Positions 28,005-38,300 of a stretch of 64,000 nucleotides of DNA are shown in pieces. Source of the DNA: Bin55 sp964511425 (GTDB lineage: Bacteria > Pseudomonadota > Gammaproteobacteria > Pseudomonadales > Azotimanducaceae); NCBI GenBank assembly GCA_964511425.1, contig CAZEFI010000006.1:1-64000 (forward strand), written 5' to 3'. A program made the translations under genes and the position numbers. The stretch's first letter is position 1, and the number at the start of each line of letters is the position of its first letter. Under the pieces are notes generated by a model. It saw only the letters and a list, made by a program, of their open reading frames with translations, ran no database searches and was not told the origin of the DNA.

Positions 28005-28320
28005 TAAAAATAATCGACGGTACTTATGAATTTACTTTGAGAATGAGGTCGGTGAATCCGTTTCCAACTTCAACTATCGAGAACGACTAGTGCGGTCCAA
28101 CATTGGTGGTATCAAACACAAAGAAAAATTGACGGCACCGGCCGTAGACCCGATCCAATCAAAGTTTTTTCCGGATGTACGAGCTTCTCCTAACGAATAA
28201 ACGATTTTAAGGAATTTGTCGTACGTTGGCTGATTTTAAATCGTCTGTGAAAACTAAAAAATATTTGTGCGAACACAGTACAAATCGAACACGAGCTAGA
28301 TTCGGTGAGTACAAACAGAC
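28005..28320. other. 316-bp spacer between the 637-aa gene and giant TPR gene 3
   Basis: Gap inside the minus-strand block. It contains the minus-strand terminator-like hairpin (28122-28145) and, on its gene-3 side, AT-rich DNA where a promoter for paralog 3 would have to lie. No coding sequence was recognised. Confidence 0.5.
28122..28145 (-). terminator. Probable rho-independent terminator between the 637-aa gene and giant TPR gene 3
   Basis: Read on the minus strand, ACGGC (from 28145) and GCCGT (to 28132) pair perfectly around a CGGT loop and are followed by CAATTTTTCTTTG. The GC-rich stem with a T-run is the standard layout. It would end transcription coming from the eight or so upstream genes and make paralog 3 independently expressed. 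The stem is short, so termination may be partial. Confidence 0.5.
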
Positions 28321-30234
28321 TTAGTTGGATTGTTCTTCTTGATATACTCTATTGAAGTTATCGAGAGCTTCTTGTAATCGAGCTGATGGTTTTCGGCTAG
28401 GTCGTTGCGGGGTGGGTGCTTCAGAAATTTCTTCCAAGAGTTCCAATTGTTCGCTAGAAAACACACTGTTCTCCTGATTGATTGCATGGAGCTGCCAAGC
28501 TATGCTTTTTCTCAACCACGGTGAGTCCATCGTTTCGAGTTTTTTGTAGAGCCTCGTGGGGACTTCGCGCGCAAGTGTCCCTACATAAGAACCCAGAGCG
28601 TATCCCTTGTTATCTTCGTATTGAACGATTAGATTTATTGCTCTTTCCCATTCATGTTCATCGATTGAGCGTTCGATTACAGCATCATAGGCTCGGGTTC
28701 TCGTCCTGCCCTGTCGCACTAACGGTAGCAGGTCTGCGGCGACATCCAAGTTGTCGTTGGCAGTCCAAACAACAACCAGAGCTTCCCATCCTTCCTTAGA
28801 CTCTTGGAGTGGTTGCGTCACTGCTGTTTCGACAGCAAGTTTTGGGTTCACCCGACCAAGAGAATAATATGCTGTAAGTGTCAAGTCTTGGCGAATATCA
28901 ACTAAGCGTTCATCCGACTGGATCCAATCAAGCGTACGGCCTAAATCTGTCAATGCCCAACTTTTAACCACAGCTTTGGCCACAACATTTCGGTATTTTC
29001 GATCGTTAATCTCACTGAGCATACTTCGGACACGCTCAGGTGACTGTTTGGCAATGTACGTCAGTGAGGTCTCTTGTGCTTTTAGTTGTAATGATTGCGG
29101 TAGCTCATCAATACTATTCAATAGAGATTGAGGGTTGGTTTGAGCCCACACCCACAACACACGCCGTCGCAACCTCTGCTGAAATGCACGAGCTATAATC
29201 GCATCGGTCGCGTCCAGAGCTGTACGTCCGTCGGTCGCTGCCCATTTAGCTACCAGATCAACTGCTAGTTGAAGATATTCAAGTTCTCTCTCGCGCCGAG
29301 TTCCCGTAAGTGCCAGATCAAAAGCTAACTGCGGGTTAGTTTCAAAAATTTCGGTGCTAACATATTTCGCTGTTGTCAACAAAGAAAAGTTAGAGGGTAG
29401 AGTATGTCGCATTTTCTCGAACGCGACGACGCCATCTTGGACAATCCAATAGTACGCTAGGTTTGCTAACATCTTCTCTTGTGAGTCACTCAGCGTCTGA
29501 AGATCATCTTTATTCTTCCAAACGAATGAGGTCCACTCTTGGGCGGGATCTTCAATTACGAACGCGTCCGTGCTCTTCCTTAAAACCTCCAGCGCGACCC
29601 ACTCACAATCGAGCTCTCGCGCAATTTCTCGCCGCTGTTGATAAGACAAATCCTCTCGGGATCGAACAATACTGGAGACCGCTCGTAGTTTGTCTTCTAG
29701 ATCAAGATTACCCATATAGTTCATTGCGTCGGCTAGATTGACCAATGACCACTCGCGAAACACGAGCTCCATTAAAGGTGCGCGGGTATCATCAAGAATT
29801 TCTCTCTCAATGACTGCTAGGGCAGCTACAGGATCGACAGTCGACCATGCCTGAATCATTACTCGCTGGATGTGTTTCCGTTCGTTTGAAGCGTGAAGAT
29901 GTTGTGTGTATTTCCAATATTCTTGGATCGTTTCGTTATCTACGTTCGCGAAAAATTCATAAAGTAGGTGAGTACGGGTCAATAGACTGTCAAACTGGGA
30001 ATTGTCTAAGAAACTCTCGAGCTTGACTGGAGCTATTTGCTTCGTAGCATCCTGGCTGGTGTTTGGTATCCCTTGGAATGTTTGAACTGGTAACCCTGAG
30101 AGATCGGTCTCTATGGGAACAGTATTGTGGATACCGCCGGCAACGATGTACCCGAGTGTAACAGATCCGGCGGTTAGAACGAACGCTACCATAACGCACA
30201 AGAGCCAGTAAGGTGTTTTATGATTTGTGATCAT
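28321..30234 (-). CDS. Membrane-anchored helical-repeat protein, 637 aa (paralog b)
   Basis: Unrecognised protein with one N-terminal TM (LLCVMVAFVLTAGSVTLGYIVAGG, about residues 11-34), then about 600 residues of alpha-helical repeats facing the periplasm. The repeat core has tryptophan and an aspartate/proline turn: WSTVDPVAALAVI, WSLVNLADAMNYM, WAATDGRTALDATDAI, WAQTNPQSLLNSI, WALTDLGRTLDWI. It shares with its neighbour (30265-32169) a conserved block REIARELDCE and the downstream EWTSFV/EWKLFV segment, so the pair arose by tandem duplication. It lies 30 bp after that paralog. No enzyme motif is seen; a scaffold or adaptor role is inferred. Confidence 0.78.
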   Translation of the reverse strand: MITNHKTPYWLLCVMVAFVLTAGSVTLGYIVAGGIHNTVPIETDLSGLPVQTFQGIPNTSQDATKQIAPVKLESFLDNSQFDSLLTRTHLLYEFFANVDNETIQEYWKYTQHLHASNERKHIQRVMIQAWSTVDPVAALAVIEREILDDTRAPLMELVFREWSLVNLADAMNYMGNLDLEDKLRAVSSIVRSREDLSYQQRREIARELDCEWVALEVLRKSTDAFVIEDPAQEWTSFVWKNKDDLQTLSDSQEKMLANLAYYWIVQDGVVAFEKMRHTLPSNFSLLTTAKYVSTEIFETNPQLAFDLALTGTRRERELEYLQLAVDLVAKWAATDGRTALDATDAIIARAFQQRLRRRVLWVWAQTNPQSLLNSIDELPQSLQLKAQETSLTYIAKQSPERVRSMLSEINDRKYRNVVAKAVVKSWALTDLGRTLDWIQSDERLVDIRQDLTLTAYYSLGRVNPKLAVETAVTQPLQESKEGWEALVVVWTANDNLDVAADLLPLVRQGRTRTRAYDAVIERSIDEHEWERAINLIVQYEDNKGYALGSYVGTLAREVPTRLYKKLETMDSPWLRKSIAWQLHAINQENSVFSSEQLELLEEISEAPTPQRPSRKPSARLQEALDNFNRVYQEEQSN

Positions 30235-30264
30235 ACTTTGGTTGGTTTCAGAAACGTTCGGGTA

Positions 30265-32169
30265 TTAACTGTCCGGCTCCGCTTCTAACGCTTCTCGAAG
30301 TTCGTCATACGCTGCGCGCAGGCGTTTTGAAATTCGATCGGGTAGTTCTTTTCTTTTAGAGAGCTCTATCTCTTGCAAAAGCGCGATTTGTGCATCAGTA
30401 AACACGCTTTTACCTTCGTAGTGCACAAGCAGCTTACGAGCTGCCTCTGTTCTAGCTTCGACTGATCTTATCACTTCCAGCGTCTCAAATAGTCGCTCCG
30501 GGGCGAGCCGAGCAAACAAGTCAATAGAGTTCGGTGCTTTGGACTCAAGGTCACAGAGATCGATGAATAGCACGCTTGCAGTTTCGAAGTCCGAGTCGAA
30601 TAGTGACGTCATGACTCCGAAGTCATAGGTATCGTATCTGGTCTCTCCAGATCGAGCCCGCGGCATCATTGCTACGGCGGTATCCATGTCCCGAAGTATC
30701 ACTTCATAAATCACGTCGCGCTCCCAACCGTCACCGTTGGTTTTAAGTGGTTGTTGCAGTGCTGTTTCCAAGGCTTGTTGCGGATCTATTCGAGCATACG
30801 TTGTGAATGCCAGTTCTTTCAACGATTCCTTTTTATGGGCAACAAGAAGCTCTTCGTCAATCCATTGCAAAGTACTTGAAAAGTCAATCACGGCCCAACT
30901 TGAAACTAGTGCTTCGGCAACTTTTTCTCGATTTCTTCGAGTCGGAAGCTCACCCAACTTTCCGGCGACGGTTTCCGGTGCGTACTTGGCGAGTACAGCT
31001 AACGCAATCTCGTGTGCGAAACTTTGCAGGGTGTCCGGAAGTTTGTCGAGATTATCCAGAAGTACGTAAGGATCAGGGGTAGCCCATTTCTCCAGCACTA
31101 GTTGTTGCATTTGACGGCGCATCGACCGTGCTTCTATATCGTATGTTGCTTCAAGTGCTTTGTTTGGATCTGAATCGGCCCAACGGGCAATCAGTTCAAT
31201 CGCAACTTCATGGTAGTCTGTTTCCTCTCCTTGGTACACCCCGTTGAGAACGAAATCAAGGGCTAATTGAGGATGTGTGTCAAGTAATTTATCTGCAATA
31301 GACTTTGCTACGCTCACCAAGGAATAGTTGTCTGGTAGGGAATCCTGCATTACTGCAAATACGTCCACACCCTCTTGAAGTACCCAAGAGTGCCCGATTT
31401 CTGTGAAGAAACCGAACTGTTCTTCGCTGAGATGCTGAATGTGTTCATAATTTTCGTTCACAAACAACTTCCATTCTTGCTCGGGAACCTCAATCACCGC
31501 ATCGCTGATGCTGTTTTTGAGCCCCGTTGTCGCGACCAATTCACAGTCTAGTTCTCGCGCGAATTCTCGTCGTACTTCGACGGACAAATCGTCTCGAGCA
31601 AGGACCATACCTGAAACAGCGTTCTCTCTATGTGCTTTGTCTAAGGTGCGCGCGAAGTCAATAGCATCCTCTAGACTCGATAAAGCCCACTCCCCAAAAA
31701 TGTGTTGAATTGAAATGTCTTGTTTGTGCTCAGGTAATTCTTCCTTCACCACACGAATCGCAGCAACTGGATCGAGTACTGCCCACCGTTGAATGACTCT
31801 TGTTTGAACTTCTTCTTGGAACTTGGGCGTTTGCAGTGTCTTCGACTGTTCCCACATTTGTTGTACAGATTGGATATTAGCTTGCGAAAGATGCTTCAGT
31901 AACGCCTTTGTTCTCGAATAGAAATTCCCAAAATGAGAAGCGTTCTCCAGATCTACAAGAGAATGTTCCGCAAACGAAGGTGCTAGTCGATCGACTTCTC
32001 TGACTACTTCATCTGTTAATTTGTTTGTAGCCGTCGACCGATTAGTCTCCGATGTGCTTGTTTTGTTGAACCCAGCAAGCCCGTAGCCGAAGAAGAAGCC
32101 GCTTACCATTAGGAACAATGCCGCAACGCCGCAGATCAGCCAGCTAATCTCTTTCCGTACTGCAATCAT
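30265..32169 (-). CDS. Membrane-anchored helical-repeat protein, 634 aa (paralog a)
   Basis: Tandem paralog of the 637-aa protein. The N-terminal TM is glycine-zippered (FLMVSGFFFGYGLAGF, about residues 19-34), followed by a linker and repeats with the same core: WAVLDPVAAIRVV, WALSSLEDAIDFARTL, WADSDPNKALEATYDI, WATPDPYVLLDNL, WAVIDFSSTLQWI, YARIDPQQALETAL. The copies are spaced roughly 30-70 residues apart. The conserved REFARELDCE block is present. It follows giant TPR gene 2 after 173 bp that contains a hairpin. The repeat resembles short helical W-x3-DP-x2-AL repeats known in large bacterial surface/signalling proteins, but no family name is claimed. Confidence 0.78.
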   Translation of the reverse strand: MIAVRKEISWLICGVAALFLMVSGFFFGYGLAGFNKTSTSETNRSTATNKLTDEVVREVDRLAPSFAEHSLVDLENASHFGNFYSRTKALLKHLSQANIQSVQQMWEQSKTLQTPKFQEEVQTRVIQRWAVLDPVAAIRVVKEELPEHKQDISIQHIFGEWALSSLEDAIDFARTLDKAHRENAVSGMVLARDDLSVEVRREFARELDCELVATTGLKNSISDAVIEVPEQEWKLFVNENYEHIQHLSEEQFGFFTEIGHSWVLQEGVDVFAVMQDSLPDNYSLVSVAKSIADKLLDTHPQLALDFVLNGVYQGEETDYHEVAIELIARWADSDPNKALEATYDIEARSMRRQMQQLVLEKWATPDPYVLLDNLDKLPDTLQSFAHEIALAVLAKYAPETVAGKLGELPTRRNREKVAEALVSSWAVIDFSSTLQWIDEELLVAHKKESLKELAFTTYARIDPQQALETALQQPLKTNGDGWERDVIYEVILRDMDTAVAMMPRARSGETRYDTYDFGVMTSLFDSDFETASVLFIDLCDLESKAPNSIDLFARLAPERLFETLEVIRSVEARTEAARKLLVHYEGKSVFTDAQIALLQEIELSKRKELPDRISKRLRAAYDELREALEAEPDS

Positions 32170-32276
32170 AAGATGCTAAGTTCTCTGACACCAGTATCAG
32201 CCTAGATGATACCTCGAGTCTTTAGAGTACTTCTACCGTTAAATCGTTACGTACCTTCTATATCCCTGAGGCTAAA

Positions 32277-32299
32277 GAACTCCTCCGTTGAGGGGGTTC
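32277..32299 (-). terminator. Hairpin between giant TPR gene 2 and the 634-aa gene
   Basis: GAACTCCTC (32277-32285) and GAGGGGGTTC (32290-32299) form a stem with one wobble and one bulge around CGTT. On the minus strand the stem is followed by TTTAG only. It may be a weak terminator or an RNA-processing or stability element that sets the expression ratio of the flanking genes. Confidence 0.4.
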
Positions 32300-32342
32300 T
32301 CAAAGAAGATTTGTTGTGACTTCATAGTTTGTTGTAGCAGGT

Positions 32343-35300
32343 TTACAAAACTCGAACTTCCAAGGTATCCAACGCAGATTCAAGTGCTTCAATTCGTTCA
32401 TCCAAGTCAGATACGAACTCTTCCTCGTCAACTAACGCACCTACCTCGCGAAGTTCTTTGAGAATGGACAGTCCTGACATCTCCACAGGAATCTCCCGAA
32501 TAGCAAGAAAAACATCGTCTGGTTCGCTAGTCTCGCGCAACTTTTGGATTAACGATACTCGTTGTTCTGTTGTAAAGAAACCGTGGCTAATCATCTGTGC
32601 AAATAACTTTGAAGAGACTGGGAATTCAGCCTCTGTTGCAAGATAGGCGAAAGGTGCAAGGTCACTTCTGGTAGGATTTTCTAATTGCCTCGCGAGCCAC
32701 GTGTTAAGTGCAATTGCGAGACCATTGCTACTTTCAAATTGTTCTAACTTGTAAAACTCGTTGTACAGAACAGCTAGAAGTTCAACGACAAACTTTGTCT
32801 CTACAGTCTCTTTGTCTAGGAAAGAGATCAAGCTTGTAGTCAAGCGATCCATCCACTCTCCGTTTTCAAAATCAAAAATCTCGTCTCGTAAAGCGAACAA
32901 CAGCTCAGCACTAGATACGAACTTTGGATTTGGGGGTTGTGGTTGTCGGAAGGGAATCGTAATCCCAAGTGAGTTAGAAAACTCTCTAACTAAGGTACTT
33001 AAATAGTACAGATCGTCTGATCGGTTGTAAAACGAGTCTTGTCCTACATTAAGATCGCCTATGTCGGAAGACGAAGCGACATTTTCCTTCACTATCAGCT
33101 TTTCAAGTTGATTGAGTGCTTCCCCATATTCCGTATCGTCGATCAGAACACTGATTCCTTTCAAGAGAGGTATTGCTTCAAACGGTTTTAACCGTGTGTT
33201 GTGTCGATCCGGAACAATTGTTGTCGACCGAACTTCTCGCGCAAGTTCGAATACCTCGGCTGGTCGAAATACTTTGCTAAGGGATTCTAGGTTGAACACG
33301 TCAGACATAATCTGTCCCAGTTCTCTGTCATCAAATCGCTGAACGATTGGTAGCATACTCTTGACGAACTTTCTACTTTCGGTAACGGGCAACCATTCAA
33401 TAACATCGTCTATAATGAGAGATACGGAGAGTTGCTGTTCCTGACTGTAGTTGTAATATCTTTGGCTGGTAAACTCGTTAAAGTCCGCACGATTCAGTAC
33501 CAAGAGTTGGTAAATTTCGATCGCCTCGTCCCACTCTTCCAATCCTGCGAAGAATCGAGCAACATTGAGTAACTGCGGTTGTGTCGGATCGTCAATACCT
33601 CGAGCCCATTTCTTGAAGTTCGCAATCACATCGGGTGAAGGTGGGGTTTGAGATTCGTTTGTGAGGTGCATCCACATCATGAATTCATGTTCGTTGGCAA
33701 CACCTGTGAGGATCTTGTCAGTGAGTTCTTGCAATCGTTGTCGTAGGTCCTCGGGATGGTGCGCGTAGGCCGCGCGAATTACCTCATACCACCGCGATTT
33801 CTCGTCAGTTCGACTGCGGGAAAAGTACATGTACTGGTAAGGGTTATAAGGGTTAGTCTGAGATCGGAGTAGGAGTTCTAGCTCCCGTCCTAAAGGAAAA
33901 TTCTTCGTTGTGTGATCTAACAACCTCTCGTAGTCTTCCTCCACACCGTAGGTGCGATTTGTAAAAGACAAATATGAGGACCAGTTAAACGCGAAATTAC
34001 CGAGAAAATAGGAACTGTATCCATAAAAGTTCACACGATTGATCATTTCCTCGTCGAAGGGCCATTCGAGGAACATCAATGACGAAGAGCTTCCTATGTA
34101 AACGGGAGAACTAGTGTCCAAATTTTGAATGTTTATGTTCCGCCAGAATAGTCTGACGGCTTCTGCAGCATCTTTCGTGGTTGCAGTTTCGTCCAACTCC
34201 AAAATCTTGGTTGCCGCTCGCGTAATGTTCTTCGGATAACGATTCGACATAGTAGATGCAGACGAATCTTGGGAAGGTCGGAGATCGCTCGGAGTCATGT
34301 AGTACAGAATATATGCCTCAGTGTCGCCAGTGCGCCAACTTTCGTCATTTCGAGCAACGATATCCTCGATAACGTCCCGGCTGCGGAGATCGGGACCACC
34401 GTCGGTCGCAATCTTTAATGCATCTACGAAAAACTCTCGTTGTTTATTCCAAAAGTAGAATGCGGTACGAATTGTTTCGTTCTCTGGATCTAATTCGTAC
34501 ACTTCATTGAACAGAGCTCGCGCTTCTGCGGGTTTGTTTTCCTGTAATGTCCATCGAAGGAGTTGTGTTCTGTAGCGTGTTTCTTCCGGAAAACATTGCT
34601 TGAGTGCGCGGTAGTAATCATTACGTAGAGTTATATATTTTTGTCGGTCGGATACAAATCGATTGAAGCTATTTAATGCGTGGTTTTCAATCTTAGTAAC
34701 TTGCTCGAGTGTTGGACAGTCTCCGTCAACAAAACTCTGTACTGAAGCGACTATCTCGTCTTGAAAATGACTGCCGATTAGATTCTGCAACCGGTAACTT
34801 ACATATTGATTCGGTTCCACGTCCAATAACGTGAGAAACGCGTCTTTCTTTGAACCTTCGTAGTAAGCCGGAAGCACTTCTTTAAGCTTCCAGTCCTCAG
34901 CCATTCGCTCGTCGACGGCTTCATAGACTTTCACGAGAACATCAAGATTGTCTGGGTGTGCGTCGAATACTGCGACAAGGTCCCAAACATATGTCGTTAC
35001 ATACTCCTCTTGGAAATCGATCATTTTTACCATCTCTATGGTCGCTTCTTGAAGAGTTCTCTTTTGCGATGCGTTCAACTTCTGCGATATTAATTCCCGA
35101 TACATTGCAGGTAGGCTATACAGATATGGTTGCCCAGGTCGGGTATTGTCTGCTATGTTGTTTACGATGTATTCGAACAATTCGATACTCTCTGAAGGCT
35201 TTTCCCACTTCTGTACATACCTCCAAAATCCAGAGTTTCCGTATTGAAGGGTTTGTCGTAAGTGAGTGTTGTCAGGTATCTCGAGCAGGTCTTTAATTTC

Positions 35301-38300
35301 TGCAAAGCTTTGAAAGAATGGGCCAACTACTTCTTCTAAGTCGGTAATTAAATCTGGATCGGTCGAAATCGTGGCAAGTAATCGACTCGGTTCCCCTTGG
35401 AACTTCCCGCTAATAATTGGAACCATGCGGGTGTATTCGCTTTCGCCAAGAGTAGCACGTGCGTATCCCAATACGTCGCGAGGATTTGCTACTCCTACAG
35501 ACCCCTGCATGTACGGATTAACGGGCAGGGAGGGTTTTACGTCATCCTCTGGTTCATCCAAAAAGTCGTAGAAAATTTGAGCCACCGGTTTTGGTGGTTC
35601 AACGATCTTTAACAGGCGCGCAGTACGCTCAACGTCATTACTTTCAATTGCTTTATTCAGTTCCTGCGAAAGGAGCTTCACATCTTCTGAGGTTTCGCTC
35701 GAGAGTTCCTCGGTAGTATCGCGCAGCAATTCCTTGAGTTCATCGGACAAGTGCAAACCGTTCGCTTCGTAATCAGTTTTAAGGTAATCAGCAAAACTAA
35801 CGGCTTCTTCCTCCCCTGGCATCATGGAACTGGTGACGGAAATCAAACCTCCCATCGATTGCATCATAGTTGCCGCCATACGGGACTCGGCACTACCAGT
35901 AGATTCGCCTTCTTCCGCCGATTCATCGTCTGATTCCTCAAGAAAAACACGTGCTAGTTCCAAGTCCATTGCGTGTGCAAACTCGTAGTGTTCTAGCACG
36001 GAACACAATCTTCGCACAAAACGACAAAAGTAATCTAGGCGCGAGAAACTCGTAATTTGTAATCCTTCATCGCGACGGGGTAATGTTTGAATGTATTCAA
36101 GCTCTTCATCAAAAAAATTGCGCAATATTGCAAATTGTTGCGCTGATTTTTCTGGATCTTGAGGCCAAGTAGCAATCAAGCCTTGGATCAATGGTTCGTA
36201 GTACGTGTTGTAATCGCGATTTACGCTCGTGTTTTGAGCACCGCCCCATCCCATTCTAGTACCAGCTACGGGTACTCCAGCGTACAACTGCGCTGGTTGG
36301 CCGCGCAGCACATTCAGTATACCTTTCATGTACAAGTCTGCCGCGACCTCTTCCTGTCCGTTTCCTTCTCGTAATGCAGCTGTCTTGATTAGCAAGAGAA
36401 TGTTGTTCTGGTTAAGCACTAGCGCGTGACTATAAAAAGCTAATGCTTTTTTATAAAAACCAGCTTCTTGAAATAAATCTGCTTTAGTTTGATTCACGTC
36501 TAGATCGCCTGTAATGTCTTGGATGAGGTCAAGTGCTTTCTCCGCGCCGAGTTCATCGTCTTGAGACAATAATGTTTTTGCAATGCTAATGTACACTTCC
36601 GGCGGTAATTGTTGGCGTAAACCAATGAGACGGCGCCCGTAGGTGATTTGCCGGTCTGGATCGTTAACGCTTCGCCCATAAAAGAACCAACCTTGACCGG
36701 GCGTAGACATGGTCACGAGTTCCCGCAAGACCGACAAGCGACGAATTCCGGCTTGAGATATAGAGTTTTCAATTGCCACGAATTCGCTTTCTGTATCAAG
36801 AAATTCGGTCGCAATTTCAGCAAGCAGGGTGTATAAATAAAACTTATCTTCTCTCTGCGTAATTCGCTCCAAAATAATGCGGTGTGCCCACTTAAACGCG
36901 GCTTGACGGTTAAACCCTAAGCGTTGCCCGAATCGTTGTTGACCAAACATATTCAAAATTCCGTCGATCGCGACGACAAATTCGTTGTCGTCTTTGGCGT
37001 GTTCGGCGATGTACTGAAAGATTGCTACTGCTTCATCAGTTCGATCTGATTCTTTCATTAACTCGCCCATGAGCAACATGTTGTCGCTGTTATCAGGTTG
37101 TTGAACTAAAGCTAACCGATAACTCTCGATGGCTTCTTCTGTGAAACCACTCATGGACAGGACGCTAGCTTCAAACTCTCCAGTTACGGCATCATGATCG
37201 TACTTGCGTAATTCTTCGAGCCAATAGAAAATGTCTTCAAGACGGTCTTCGGCTTCTTCATTCACGGTGTACGCCACAGCATTGAGAACGATGTTTTGGA
37301 TATGTTCCATTCGATTCTCTTCATCAATGTCCACTAATTCTCGAAGGACTTGGTCATACTTGTCGTATTCGTTCAATTGGAGATATACCAAACCAATTTG
37401 ACGAAGTCGCTCTGTTTCGGACACATCAGAGTAAGTTGCGAACTCTTCGATAACTTCGCGCGCACTGAAGGCATCGCTGACTTGCGTGTATATTCGAACG
37501 AGCAAATTAATTTCGTTCTTATCGGCTTCTTGGTTGTAGAGTTTGCGTTCGATATCAATCGCAATTTTTGCTAACTGGTTCAATTCGGCGGCTAGCAATA
37601 AAAATTGAGCCTCTGCGAAATTTCGCCTCGCCGGTTTATCTTCCTGGAGCCAGATGTCTTGCCACAGGCGCATCGCTTCCTCGCGATTACCTGCGACACT
37701 TTCCAACCACGCGAGACGCATGCGATCATCATAGCCGAGTTTTTCTTCTTCACTTTCTTGGACTTGCACAAAAACTTCTAGGGCAAGATCGAAGCGCTGC
37801 AATCGTTCATAAGCATCTGCAACAGTCCGGAGATCACCAGAATTTTTTGGTAGCGCAGCACTGAGTGTTTGCAGTTCTGCAGTAGCTTCGTCATAGCGTC
37901 CATTCGCTAAGTGTTTTTCAAATAAGAAAATCTGCCCCGTAGTCGTCGGACCGTGTTTTGCTCGATGTCGTTCAACAATCGCCATACTCTCTGCTTCAAA
38001 TCCCATTTGCGACATATAACGACCACCATGAGTCAAGATGTCAATGTCGTCGGTATTGTTCTCTTCTAGAAGAAACCAAACCTTTAATGACTCTTCTGGC
38101 TGTGCGACACTTACGAAGTGAGATGCGAGCCCTGAGTACCAGAGTACCGTATTCGGTTCTTCTCGAATGAGCCGCCTATATTCTGCTACCATCTCATCGG
38201 TTCGTCTGGCTACATCGTAGATCTGTAAGAGTCGGTAACGAGTACTAAGATCTGTCGGATCAGTGTCCATGGATTGAAACAGAGCGATTGCTTCATCGTA

